The position numbers and the translations under genes are program-made. DNA of 60,919 bases from Sphingomonas citri (GTDB taxonomy: Bacteria > Pseudomonadota > Alphaproteobacteria > Sphingomonadales > Sphingomonadaceae): NCBI RefSeq assembly GCF_019429485.1, contig NZ_JAHXZN010000014.1, positions 1 to 60,919 of the forward strand, written 5' to 3'. Of this stretch, positions 46,663 through 55,926 are shown one piece after another. The stretch's first letter is position 1. The number at the start of each line of letters is the position of its first letter. The notes beneath the pieces are model-generated. The model did not search any database. It was not told the origin of the DNA and worked only from the letters and a program-made list of their open reading frames with translations.

Positions 46663-46896
46663 CTAGTCGATGTACGCGACTGATCCGTCCTTTCCACAGT
46701 CGGTGGTATAAGCCGGCGAAGTCGATCGTGGCGCGATTTCATCAGATGTGGCTTTTAGGGTGCCGCAGAAGCTGATTTTTTGAACGCTAAGCTTGCTCTT
46801 TCCAAGGTTTTGAACGGTCAGGGAAACCGGTCTCGCAACGGCGGCAGAGGGAGCGATTATCAGCGTGAAGGCGGCAAAACCGGTCAATGTCTTCAT
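46663..46896 (-). CDS. Small exported hypothetical protein
   Basis: A 77-residue protein with a signal peptide (about 1-22, ending AVARP) and a mature part of 55 residues containing two cysteines (SFCGTL and TDCGKD) that could pair in the periplasm. AGGATGGAA precedes the start. It lies in the AT-richer stretch at 46.4-47.1 kb, alone on its strand, 253 bases after the other orphan. The gaps on either side (46410-46662 and 46897-47150) show no other gene. Function unknown. Confidence 0.55.
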   Translation of the reverse strand: MKTLTGFAAFTLIIAPSAAVARPVSLTVQNLGKSKLSVQKISFCGTLKATSDEIAPRSTSPAYTTDCGKDGSVAYID

Positions 46897-47150
46897 AACA
46901 CGGTTCCATCCTGAAGAAGCAGTCCTTCTATATATACTAAGACTGTCTCGGATGGACGGAGTAATGAGGCCAGATTACTCATCCGGACGCGCTGCTGCGC
47001 TAAGCTCGCGATGCGGTCAAGCTTTTCTGCCGCGAGGGATTTCTCGACGCGATCTTCCGATAGCAATCCTTTGACGTTACGGCGCCTATTGGGCAGAGTA
47101 CGATCATACCCGGAACATCGCTGAGGGCGGCGCGCGTCCGCCGTCCTTCC

Positions 47151-49118
47151 TCACGCCGCCTCGCGCCGCCGCTCCCACTCGCGCACCAGTGCCGCCGCCG
47201 CCTCGGCCTCGACCGGGGGCGAGAAAAGATAACCCTGCACCGCGCCGCAGCCGATCCGCAGGAGCGCGTCGAGCTGCGCCTCGGTCTGCACGCCCTCCGC
47301 CACGCACTCCAGCGCGAGCGAGCGGCAAAGCGCCACCACCGCCGCCACCACCGCCCAGCCGCGCGCGGCCTCGTCGTCGGCGAGGAAGCTGCGGTCGATC
47401 TTGACCTTGTCGAGCGGCAGCTGGTGCAGGTTGCTGAGGCTGGAATGGCCGGTGCCGAAATCGTCGAGCGCCACCTTGATGCCGCGCGCACGTAGCTGCG
47501 CCAGCGCGCGCGCCGCCGCCGGCGGGTCGCGCATCACCGCGGTCTCCGTCACCTCGATCCAGATCCGCTCGGCCGCCACCCCGGAGGCGGTGATCTCGCG
47601 CTCGATCGCCGCCATCGTCGCGGGCGAGTGCAGGTCGCAGGCCGAGAGGTTGAACGACAGCGCCAGCTCGCCCGGCAGCGCGCGCGCCGCCGCGAAGCCC
47701 TTGCGGAACACCGCCAGCGTGATGTCGTGGATCAGCGAGGAGCGCTCGGCGATGGCGATGAACTCGGCCGGCGGCACCTCGCCCACGAGCGGGCTGTGCC
47801 AGCGCGCGAGCCACTCCACCGCCACGATCGTGCCGCTCGCCGCGGCCACGATCGGTTGCGCGACGACGCGCAGCTCCTCGTCCAGCGCGCTGGCCTGGAG
47901 CGCCGCCTCGATCGCGCGGTCGGTGCGGATCGCGCGCGCCATGTCGGGCGTGAACACGCAGGTGCCGCCGCCGTTGACGCGCTTGGCATGGTAGAGCGCA
48001 TAGTCGGCGCGATCGAACAGCTCACCCGCCAGGGCGCCCGACGCCTCTACCTCGCCCGAGAGCGCGAGCCCGAGCGAGCCGCCGACCGCGACGCGCAGCT
48101 CGCCGACGCTGAACGGAGCGGCGATGCTCTGGCACAGACGCTCGGCCGCGGCGACCGACTCGTCGCGCTCGCCCACGGTGAGCAGGCCGAACTCGTCGCC
48201 GCCAAGTCGGTAGACAGTGGTGGCGCCGCCCGCGATCGCGCGCAACCGCCGGGCCAGTTCGACCAGCAGCAGGTCGCCGACCTGATGGCCATAGGTGTCG
48301 TTGACCGGCTTGAAGCGATCCAGGTCGAGCAGACCGACCGCGAAGGGTGTGCCGTCGTGCGCGTCCGCGAGCAGGTCGAGATCGTGGTGGAACTGGCGGC
48401 GATTGGGCAGCGCAGTGAGGCTGTCGGTCAGCGCCAGCCGGCCGTTCTCGGCGTTGAGCCGCATCAGCTCGGCGTGCTGCTGCTCCAGCGCGGCGCGCGC
48501 CGCGACCTGGTCGCGGAAATAGTCGAAGCTGTTGAACAGCACGCGCAGCAGCACCGCGACGACCAGCGCCACGTTGGTGGCGATTACCGCGAACATGATC
48601 TGGTAATGCGCCAGGCAGGCGGCGATGAAGGGCGGGACGACCATCGTCGCCACAAGCAGCGCGGCCTGCGGCAGCGACATCAGGCAGAACACGCAGCCCA
48701 TCACCGTGGTCGAGAGATACACCGCGGCGTGCGTCTGCTGCGCCGCGCCGCCGTAGCGCATCAGCAGCAGCGACCAGACCATATAGGCGATCGCGATCGG
48801 CCCTGCCGCGGTGGTGATCGTGCGCAGCTGGCGACGAGCGGCGGCGGGGGACGGCGCGACGCCGCGGCGGCCGGCACGCGCCCAGCGCAGTAGCCGGATC
48901 AGCGTGACGGCGAAGAGCAGCGCGGGCACGGTCACGGTGAGCAGCGCCGGCGCGCTATCGCGGTGAGTCACCGCGACCGCGAGCGAGTTGATCAGTAGCA
49001 GCCCGTAGAGCAGCGGCACCTGGCGATAGAGGTTGGTGACCTGGGCGATCGCCAGCCGCGGATCGTCACCGATCCCGGCGTACCAACGATACAGCCGCCG
49101 CACCATCGCCATCCCCAA
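47151..49118 (-). CDS. Membrane GGDEF-EAL protein (cyclic-di-GMP synthesis/breakdown)
   Basis: A 655-residue protein. About six hydrophobic segments (residues 35-195) form a membrane sensor, then a GGDEF domain with the intact motif at 306-310 (YRLGGDEFG), then an EAL domain. The EAL motif is E435-W-L-A-R, so the key Glu is kept. Asn490, Glu522/525, Asp552-Asp553, Lys573, Glu608 and Gln628 are also present; EGVE is EGVQ. Both domains therefore could be active. It would set cyclic-di-GMP in response to an unknown membrane signal. It is 331 bases downstream of the MscS-type gene on the same strand. Confidence 0.93.
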   Translation of the reverse strand: MGMAMVRRLYRWYAGIGDDPRLAIAQVTNLYRQVPLLYGLLLINSLAVAVTHRDSAPALLTVTVPALLFAVTLIRLLRWARAGRRGVAPSPAAARRQLRTITTAAGPIAIAYMVWSLLLMRYGGAAQQTHAAVYLSTTVMGCVFCLMSLPQAALLVATMVVPPFIAACLAHYQIMFAVIATNVALVVAVLLRVLFNSFDYFRDQVAARAALEQQHAELMRLNAENGRLALTDSLTALPNRRQFHHDLDLLADAHDGTPFAVGLLDLDRFKPVNDTYGHQVGDLLLVELARRLRAIAGGATTVYRLGGDEFGLLTVGERDESVAAAERLCQSIAAPFSVGELRVAVGGSLGLALSGEVEASGALAGELFDRADYALYHAKRVNGGGTCVFTPDMARAIRTDRAIEAALQASALDEELRVVAQPIVAAASGTIVAVEWLARWHSPLVGEVPPAEFIAIAERSSLIHDITLAVFRKGFAAARALPGELALSFNLSACDLHSPATMAAIEREITASGVAAERIWIEVTETAVMRDPPAAARALAQLRARGIKVALDDFGTGHSSLSNLHQLPLDKVKIDRSFLADDEAARGWAVVAAVVALCRSLALECVAEGVQTEAQLDALLRIGCGAVQGYLFSPPVEAEAAAALVREWERRREAA

Positions 49119-49312
49119 ACCGAGCGCGAGCGCCCTTTCCCCCGCGACGAGCCATAGAGCGGATGGACTGACGATACACTAACGTGGCGACCGCGATTCC
49201 TTCCAATTCAGGCGGTCTGCGGGATGACGGGCTAGGCGCTTCTTGCGATGCTGAGCCTGCTGCCAGCTCCAACGTCATTTCGAGGGAATGCGGCGCATCA
49301 ACAAACCCTTCC

Positions 49313-49406
49313 GTCATCCCGGAGTTGGTCCGGGATCCACTGCTCCGTGCACTCAGAAAGGGTTGCTCTCGCGAAAGGGTGGATCCCGGACCAAGTCCGG
49401 GATGAT
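49313..49406. repeat. REP-like paired palindrome, family B copy 3
   Basis: GTCATCCCGGAGTTGGTCCG and CGGACCAAGTCCGGGATGAT are inverted arms; the inner part also pairs (GGATCCAC with GTGGATCC). It lies in the 331-base gap 49119-49449, after the MscS-type stop codon and before the GGDEF-EAL start. No gene is seen in the gap. Confidence 0.85.
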
Positions 49407-49449
49407 GGAGGTAGAGAGGAAGCCACTCACCGCGTCGTTCGCGGCGGCT

Positions 49450-51879
49450 CTACACCGAGGAGCGCGGCTCCCCGTCCGGCGTCTCGACGCGTTCCGATCC
49501 CTTCGCCGGATCGCGCGAGAGCAGCTCCAGCCGCTGCGGCACCGTGCCCAGCTCCATCCCTTCCTCGCGGAACCGGCGCAGCAGCACCGTGAAGACGGCG
49601 CTGCGGGCACCGTAGGCGGCGCGGGGTGAGCCGACGTGCGCGAAGCAGTTGAAGAAGATCCGCCCGTCCGCGATTGAGTCGATGAAGATCGCGGGCGCCG
49701 GATCGTCGAGGATCGCGCTCTCATCGGCGAACGCCTGCGCGACGATCGCGCGCACCTTGTCGGCGTCACTCTCCAGCGGCACCGAGAATTGCACCTGGAT
49801 GCGGCCGAGCGGGCTGGCCAGCGTCTTGTTGAGCACCGACTTGGTGATCAGCTCACTGTTGGGCACGATCAGCGTGGAATGATCGGCCAGCGCGATCTCG
49901 GTCGAGCGCACGCTGATGCGCTTGACGTCACCCTCGTCGGTGCCGACGCGGATCCAGTCGCCGATTTTGATCGGGCGCTCGGCCAGCAGGATCAGCCCCG
50001 ACACGAAATTGGAGGTGATCGCCTGCAGGCCGAAGCCGATACCGACCGACAGCGCCGAGAGCAGCAGCGCGATCCGCTCGACGCCGATGCCGAGCGAGGC
50101 CAGCGCCCAGATCACCGCCAGCGCGACGCCGACGTAGCGCGCCACCAGGCTGACCGAGTTGCGGCCCGAGCCGTCGAGGTCGGTGGCGGGCAGATAGCGC
50201 TGCTCGAGCCAGCGCATGAAGCCGCGCACCAGCGCCAGCCCGATGAACAGCACCACCACGCCGCGCAGGATCGTCCCGGGCGAGATCGCGATGCCGCCGA
50301 CCTGCACGCCCTGCGCCAGCGTGCCCAGCCGAGAGACGAGCGCGCCGACGCCGTTGCCGCCGTTGAACGGCGAGAACAGCAGACCCAGCGCGAACAGCGC
50401 CAGCGTCAGCCGCAGCACGCCCGAGGCGAGCACGCCGAACTGCTCGATCAGCGCGCCGCGCACGCCCAGCGCGCGCGACAGCGTCCGCCCGAGCCCGCCG
50501 TCGCGCGCGAAGACGGTGGTGGCGACGTCGTCGATCGCCGCCATGAGCAGGAACGTGGCACAGCCGAGCACCGTCGCCCAGGCGACGATCCGGACGATGA
50601 ACGAGGCGAGGCCGACATAGCCGAGCAGCAGCGCGAACGTCGCCACCACGACCACCGTCCAGGCCACTAGTGAGGCCGCGCCGAGCCCGGCGCGTGCCGG
50701 CGCCTGCTCGTCCTCCGCTCGCGCCGCGCGCAACCGGCCGAGCGCGACCAGCGCGGCGGCCAGGATCAGCAGGTGGAGCAGCGCGACGAGCACCTGCGTC
50801 GCGCTCAGCGCCGCCGCACTCGCGCCGACCATCTGATTGAACGCGTTGACGGTGATGGACAGGAAGGCCACCGCGGCGAGCAGCCAGCTGAAGGGACGAA
50901 GTCGCGCTGCGACGTCGTCGGCGATCGGCGCGACGCGCCAGCTCGGCTGGTGACGCATCAGCACCGCGCCCGTGACCGCGACGGTGAAGCCAGCGAACGA
51001 GCTCGCCTGCACGAACGTGTCCGCCAGCCCGTTGACCGCCGTGGGCACCAGCCCGGCCCAGCGCAGCCCCTGCACCAGCGCGAAGCTCGCGAGCAGCGGC
51101 GTCAGCGTGCCGACCAGCACGCGCCAGATCGCGTTCCCCGAGCGGCGCACGCGATGCCCGGGAGCGTCGTCGATCAGGAAGCGCAGGCCGATCCGCACCG
51201 CCGCGGCGCGGCCGGGCACCGCGATCGCCAGCGCGAGGAGCAGCCCGAGCAGCGCCGGCCAGACCGGTGCCGCGCGCCATCCCGCGGCGAGCTGGCGCGT
51301 CGCCAGCGTGACCACCACCTCGATCCGACGCAGGTCACGCGGGGCGGCCTGCAGCACCGCGCCCCAGAAGCCGGGGGAGAGCGGGGACGGGACGTGCGCC
51401 GCGATCGTCTGGCTGAACTGCTCGGCCTCTGTCCGGTCGATCTCCTCGACCAGCTGCTGCGCCTCGACCGCGATCAGCCTGCCGCGCTTGCTGTTCGAAT
51501 CAATCGCGGTGCGCTGCCGCGCCAGCCGCGCGCGCTGTGCGGCGAGATCGGGCGCCTCGCCCGCGGCGGCGGGGCCGAGCTGCGCGGCGCGCGCGTCGAC
51601 GAGCGCGAGCTGGTCGGTGAGGTCGTCGGCGGCGGCGGCGGCGTCCTCGCGCGCGGCGTTGACCCGCTCGCGCAAGCTGTCGCGCGCTTCCCGGTCGGTC
51701 GACAGATCGAGCGCGCCGTCGACCGAGCGCACTTCACGCTCGGCCTTGATCAGCCGCGCCGTGGCGGCGGTGACCGGGTCGACCTGCGCGGCGGCGAGCG
51801 GCGCCAGCAGGAGCGCGAGCAGCGTCAGCAGCGACAGCGCGGCGGCGCGCGCGCGGGCGGACAGCGGGGAGCACGTCAT
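49450..51879 (-). CDS. DUF3772/MscS-family mechanosensitive channel
   Basis: An 809-residue inner-membrane protein. A signal peptide (about 1-31) leads to a periplasmic coiled-coil and DUF3772 region (about 35-190), then about eleven membrane segments, and an MscS core near 600-790. The pore-lining and beta region is recognisable (LSVGIGFGLQAITSNFVSGL, then ERPIKIGDWIRVG). It would open under membrane tension during osmotic downshock. Length fits large MscS homologues (MscK/YbdG-like). It is the first gene before the GGDEF-EAL gene, with a repeat between. Confidence 0.9.
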   Translation of the reverse strand: MTCSPLSARARAAALSLLTLLALLLAPLAAAQVDPVTAATARLIKAEREVRSVDGALDLSTDREARDSLRERVNAAREDAAAAADDLTDQLALVDARAAQLGPAAAGEAPDLAAQRARLARQRTAIDSNSKRGRLIAVEAQQLVEEIDRTEAEQFSQTIAAHVPSPLSPGFWGAVLQAAPRDLRRIEVVVTLATRQLAAGWRAAPVWPALLGLLLALAIAVPGRAAAVRIGLRFLIDDAPGHRVRRSGNAIWRVLVGTLTPLLASFALVQGLRWAGLVPTAVNGLADTFVQASSFAGFTVAVTGAVLMRHQPSWRVAPIADDVAARLRPFSWLLAAVAFLSITVNAFNQMVGASAAALSATQVLVALLHLLILAAALVALGRLRAARAEDEQAPARAGLGAASLVAWTVVVVATFALLLGYVGLASFIVRIVAWATVLGCATFLLMAAIDDVATTVFARDGGLGRTLSRALGVRGALIEQFGVLASGVLRLTLALFALGLLFSPFNGGNGVGALVSRLGTLAQGVQVGGIAISPGTILRGVVVLFIGLALVRGFMRWLEQRYLPATDLDGSGRNSVSLVARYVGVALAVIWALASLGIGVERIALLLSALSVGIGFGLQAITSNFVSGLILLAERPIKIGDWIRVGTDEGDVKRISVRSTEIALADHSTLIVPNSELITKSVLNKTLASPLGRIQVQFSVPLESDADKVRAIVAQAFADESAILDDPAPAIFIDSIADGRIFFNCFAHVGSPRAAYGARSAVFTVLLRRFREEGMELGTVPQRLELLSRDPAKGSERVETPDGEPRSSV

Positions 51880-51963
51880 CGCCGCGGCGATAGCAGAGCG
51901 GGCGGGGGCGCGGCCAGTGTGCGGGGAGGAAGGCGGTATCGTGTCGCCGCCTCATCTTCAGCC

Positions 51964-52056
51964 GTCATCCTGAGCTCGTCTCGGGATCCACCGTGCCGCC
52001 TGCCTAACGGCCGCGACGCCTGCGGATCAGTAGAAACTGGAACAGGTTCAGGATGA
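51964..52056. repeat. REP-like element, family A copy 3 (right arm decayed)
   Basis: The left arm GTCATCCTGAGCTCGTCTCG matches copies 1 and 2, but the right arm has diverged (AACAGGTTCAGGATGA). It lies between the divergent MscS-type and halogenase-like genes. Confidence 0.7.
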
Positions 52057-52156
52057 AGGCGGAAGAAGGTGTCACGCCCTCTCTCGCCCGACCCACTGCG
52101 TTCCCGCTCCCCCTCGGCGCCGTTCCGCCCTACACCGTCGTCGAAGGGAGACGGGT

Positions 52157-53656
52157 GTGGCGGAGAGGGAGCGGGTGAGGCGCGTCGTGATCCTGGGCGG
52201 CGGCACCGCCGGCTGGATGACCGCGATCGCGCTCGCGCGCCAGCTCGGGCGCTCGGTGGCGATCACCTTGCTCGAGTCGGAGGAGATCGGCACCGTCGGC
52301 GTCGGCGAGGCGACGATCCCGACGATCCACTGGTTCAACCAGCTGATCGGGCTCGACGAGGCGGCGTTCCTGCGGGCCACGGGGGCGACCTACAAGCTCG
52401 GCATCGAGTTCGTCGACTGGGCGCGGCCCGCGCACCGCTACTTCCACCCGTTCGGCCACTATGGCGCGGCGCTGCCCGGGGTCGCCTTCCACCATCGCTG
52501 GCTGCGCGCGCGGGCGGAGGGGCTCGATCTGCCGCTCGCCGCGCTGTCGCTGACCACGCAGGCGGCGCTCGCCGGTCGTTTCGCCAAGCCGGCGGCGGAG
52601 CAGCGTTCGATCCTGTCGACGCTCGGCTATGCCTATCATTTCGACGCCGGGCGCTACGCCGCGCATCTGCGCGGACTCGCCGAGGCGGCCGGGGTGGTGC
52701 GGGTCGAGGGGCGGCTCGCCGCAGTCGAGCGCGACGCGGGCAGCGGCCGCGTCACCGCGCTCACCACCCAGCGCGGCGAGCGGCTCGCGGGCGAGCTGTT
52801 CGTCGACTGCTCGGGCTTCCGCGCGCTGCTGATCGCGGGCGAGATGGGCGCGCGCTACGACGATTGGTCACGCTGGCTGATGTGTGACCGCGCGGTGGCG
52901 GTGCCCAGCGCGGCGACGCGGCCGACGCTGCCGTACACGCGCTCGACCGCACGCGCGGGCGGCTGGCAGTGGCGCATCCCGCTCCAGCATCGCACCGGCA
53001 ACGGCTATGTCTATGCCTCGCCCTTTCTCTCCGACGACGAGGCGGCGGCGACGCTGCTGGCCCATCTCGACGGCGCCGCGCTGGGCGAGCCGCGCTTCCT
53101 GCGCTTCACCGCGGGTGCCCGACCCGAGCCGTGGCGCGGCAACGTGGTCGCGATCGGGCTGGCGGCGGGATTCCTCGAGCCGCTCGAGTCGACCAGCATC
53201 CACCTGATCCAGAGCGGCATCGCCAAGCTGCTGACGCTCTTCCCCGAGCGCGGCGACGACGCGGCACTGGCGGCGCGCTACAACCGGCTGATGACGGCGG
53301 AGATGGAGCGGATCCGCGACTTCCTGATCCTCCACTATCATGCGCAGCGCGGGAAGGCCGAGCCGCTGTGGGAAGCGTGTCGCGCGATGGCGCTGCCCGA
53401 GGCGCTCCAAGGGCGCGAGGCGCTGTACCGCCGCGGCGGGCGGCTGATGCTGGAGGCCGACGAGCTGTTCCGCGAGGCGAGCTGGCTGGCGGTGCTGGAG
53501 GGGCAGGGGATCGCGGCGGAGGGCTACCACCCGCTCGCCGCCGCGCTCGACGGCGGCGCCAACATCAAGCAGGTGCGCGCGCTCGCCGCGCTGATCGCGC
53601 GCGCCGCGCCGACGCTGCCGACGCACGACGACGCGCTGGTCGCGGCGATGGGGTGA
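52157..53656 (+). CDS. Tryptophan-7-halogenase-like flavin-dependent protein
   Basis: A 499-residue flavoprotein of the PrnA type. FAD fold GGGTAGWM (14-21), catalytic-type Lys80 (ATYKLGI), WQWRIP motif (W270, W272) typical of flavin-dependent halogenases, and EPLEST (341-346) with the acidic residue paired with the Lys. It starts at GTG 52157. Such genes in sphingomonads and relatives often lie beside TonB receptors for glycans, as here, and their true substrates are mostly unknown. It converges with the toroid-protein gene (61-base gap). Tryptophan itself may not be the substrate. Confidence 0.85.
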   Translation: MAERERVRRVVILGGGTAGWMTAIALARQLGRSVAITLLESEEIGTVGVGEATIPTIHWFNQLIGLDEAAFLRATGATYKLGIEFVDWARPAHRYFHPFGHYGAALPGVAFHHRWLRARAEGLDLPLAALSLTTQAALAGRFAKPAAEQRSILSTLGYAYHFDAGRYAAHLRGLAEAAGVVRVEGRLAAVERDAGSGRVTALTTQRGERLAGELFVDCSGFRALLIAGEMGARYDDWSRWLMCDRAVAVPSAATRPTLPYTRSTARAGGWQWRIPLQHRTGNGYVYASPFLSDDEAAATLLAHLDGAALGEPRFLRFTAGARPEPWRGNVVAIGLAAGFLEPLESTSIHLIQSGIAKLLTLFPERGDDAALAARYNRLMTAEMERIRDFLILHYHAQRGKAEPLWEACRAMALPEALQGREALYRRGGRLMLEADELFREASWLAVLEGQGIAAEGYHPLAAALDGGANIKQVRALAALIARAAPTLPTHDDALVAAMG

Positions 53657-53678
53657 GGTGGTCCTGTTCCCCCTTGCC

Positions 53679-53708
53679 GTCATCCCCGACCACGTCCGGG
53701 ATGAGGGG
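53679..53708. repeat. Single REP-like hairpin, family B
   Basis: GTCATCCCCGACCACGTCCG followed by GGATGAG is one half of a family B element. It lies in the 61-base gap between two convergent genes, where it could terminate both. Confidence 0.65.
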
Positions 53709-53717
53709 GGAGAAACA

Positions 53718-55748
53718 TCATCGCGGCGGGCGCACCGCCAGATAGACCGTGCTCCACAGCTGCGCCGCGTTGGACTCGTCGACATCCTTCTTGCCCGCGC
53801 CGAACGGCACCACCGCGTAGCGCCCGTCGCGATAGGCCCAGGACCACAGCTCCGAGCTCTGCGTCGCGCGCGTCGCGGCGATGGCGCGCCAGAGCCGTGC
53901 CTGCGCGTCGGTCAGCACCGCGCGCGTCGAGGCGGGCAGGTCGCTGCGCTGGAGCTGCCGCTCCAGCCCGGCGGCGAACAGCGCCTGCTGCCAGGACCAC
54001 ACCACCGCACCGTGATAGGCGGCGGGGGTGAAGCGCGCCTGGGTCGCCGCGTCCGCCAGCGCCGGGTTGGCGACGAGGAGGCCGACGTCGGTCATCAGCC
54101 CGGCGGGGAAGGGCCGCATCAGCGCGGCGACGTCGCGCTCCAGCTCGGCCGCGGGCGGCGCGCCGAACATCAGCGCGAACCCCTCGTCCGAGTTGAGGAT
54201 CGGTACCGCGCGGCCGCGCTCGTCGAGCGACAGCGCGTGATAGAACAGCGGGGTCTGACCCAGGCTTTCCAGCGCGGGCGCGGCGGGGACGCCGAGCGCG
54301 CGCGCGTAGGCCGCGATCCGGGGTGCCGCCTCGCGCGCGGGCAGCTCGACGCGGAACAGCGCGGGCGCGCGCTCGCGCCACGTGGTCGCCATCGCCGCGG
54401 CGCGCGCGAGGCCGGCGCGATCGGTCGCGCTCACATACGGGTCGAGCAGCCCCGCCGCGCTCAGCCGGGCGGCCGCGTCGAGCGCGGCGGGGACCAGCAC
54501 CGCGTTGACGTCATAGGGGAAGCGCCCGCGCCCGAGCCCCTCCTCGCTGTCGCGCCACTGGCCGGTCATGCGGCCGGGGCGCAACGCGACGAGCCGGTCG
54601 ACCGCGGGTGCCTCGGCGAAGCCGCGCGCGCGCTCGATCACCAGCCGCAGGTTGCGCAGCAGCGCCGCACCGGCGGGCTCGCTGGTGCCGGGGCGCGCCT
54701 CGCTCGCGATCGGTCGCGCCAGGAAGGTGCGCGCGCGGGCCGGGTCGGCGCGCTCGAGCAGATAAGCGGCGGCGACCGGCGCGAGCATGAAGTCGTCGTC
54801 GATCATGGCATAGTCGAGCGTCGCGGCGTCACCGCTGCGCCCGGCCCTGCGATTCTCCAGCAACGCGAACTCGGACAGACCTTCCTCGTGCGCGACGTCG
54901 CCGTCGGCCGCGAGCCGCGCCAGCACCGCACCGAGCCCCGCCTCGATCGCGGTGGGCTGGAGCGCGGGCATCAGCAGCCGCACCGACATCAGCGTGTCAC
55001 GCCCGAAATAGGTGTCGAAGCGCCACGAACCCGCCAGGAACTTCTCGCGATAGCTGAGGAAGCGCAGCGCGTTCCGTGCGGTAGGATCGTCGGCGGCCGT
55101 GGCGTTGAGCAGCTCGGGCAGCGCGATGCCGGTGAGCGGCGTGTCGCCGGTCGCGGCGGTGATCTCCAGCTGGATGCGGCCGTCCCGCCCCGCTACCAGC
55201 GCGCCGCGCTCGATCAGGCCGGCGAGTACGCGCAGGCCGAGAAGGTAGCCCGGCGCGCCGTCGGCGCGGTCGCGCGCGTAGGTGATCGTGTCGCGGCCGA
55301 GGCGCGGGGCCACTGCTACCTCAGGCGGGAAGCGGCCGACGCTCTGATAGTCGCGCAGGAAGCGGACGTTCGACAGTACCGCCCGACGCAGCGCGAGCCG
55401 AGGCGCGGCGATGCTGGCGGTGGCGCGGATGCCGTGGAGCGCGCGACCGCGCGCGTCGGCCAGCGTGATCGCGGCGGGTGCGCGGTCGAGACGCCATCTG
55501 ACCGGTGCGGCGGTACGCTCGAACCACAGGCCGACGCCGCTGTTGCCGGCGGGAAAGCCGACGAGGATGCGCGGCTCGGCGCCCTCGCGCAGCAGCAGGT
55601 GCGCCGCGGTGGCGCCGTCGCGCAGGAAGGCGTTGAGATTGTCGCCCTCGCTGAGCTGATAGGCGACTTCGGGCGGACGCTGGGCGAGCGCCACCCCGGC
55701 GCTGCCCGCGAGCAGCAGCGCGGCAAGGAGGCGGGCGGCGCGGGTCAT
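53718..55748 (-). CDS. Secreted alpha/alpha-toroid (six-hairpin) glycosidase-like protein
   Basis: A 676-residue protein with a signal peptide (about 1-22, ending VALAQ). The segments FDTYFGRDTLMSVRLLMP (about 250), GQWRDSEEGLGRGRFPYDVN (about 410) and YHGAVVWSWQQALFAAG (about 600) recall the catalytic-barrel motifs of amylo-1,6-glucosidase and GH15/GH63-type enzymes. I therefore read it as a periplasmic glycan-acting protein of uncertain specificity. It follows the TonB receptor gene on the same strand after 178 bases that include a repeat. Alternatively it could be a non-catalytic glycan-binding relative. Confidence 0.6.
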   Translation of the reverse strand: MTRAARLLAALLLAGSAGVALAQRPPEVAYQLSEGDNLNAFLRDGATAAHLLLREGAEPRILVGFPAGNSGVGLWFERTAAPVRWRLDRAPAAITLADARGRALHGIRATASIAAPRLALRRAVLSNVRFLRDYQSVGRFPPEVAVAPRLGRDTITYARDRADGAPGYLLGLRVLAGLIERGALVAGRDGRIQLEITAATGDTPLTGIALPELLNATAADDPTARNALRFLSYREKFLAGSWRFDTYFGRDTLMSVRLLMPALQPTAIEAGLGAVLARLAADGDVAHEEGLSEFALLENRRAGRSGDAATLDYAMIDDDFMLAPVAAAYLLERADPARARTFLARPIASEARPGTSEPAGAALLRNLRLVIERARGFAEAPAVDRLVALRPGRMTGQWRDSEEGLGRGRFPYDVNAVLVPAALDAAARLSAAGLLDPYVSATDRAGLARAAAMATTWRERAPALFRVELPAREAAPRIAAYARALGVPAAPALESLGQTPLFYHALSLDERGRAVPILNSDEGFALMFGAPPAAELERDVAALMRPFPAGLMTDVGLLVANPALADAATQARFTPAAYHGAVVWSWQQALFAAGLERQLQRSDLPASTRAVLTDAQARLWRAIAATRATQSSELWSWAYRDGRYAVVPFGAGKKDVDESNAAQLWSTVYLAVRPPR

Positions 55749-55795
55749 GTTCGGCTCCGGATGTGGGTGGTAGACTCGTCAGCACTGTAGCTGTC

Positions 55796-55874
55796 GCCGT
55801 GCTCCTGCGCACGCGGGAGCCCAGGATCGCGGCCGTCGCGCTCTCGGCTCTGGACTCCTGCGTGCGCAGAAGCG
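55796..55874. repeat. REP-like paired palindrome, family E copy 4
   Basis: GCCGTGCTCCTGCGCACGCG at the left and GGACTCCTGCGTGCGCAGAA at the right are related units. It lies in the 178-base gap between the TonB receptor and toroid-protein genes. Confidence 0.7.
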
Positions 55875-55926
55875 CTTTGTGGGAAAGCGGCTGAGGACGA
55901 CCTATCCTCGCCGCTTGCCCCCGTCC

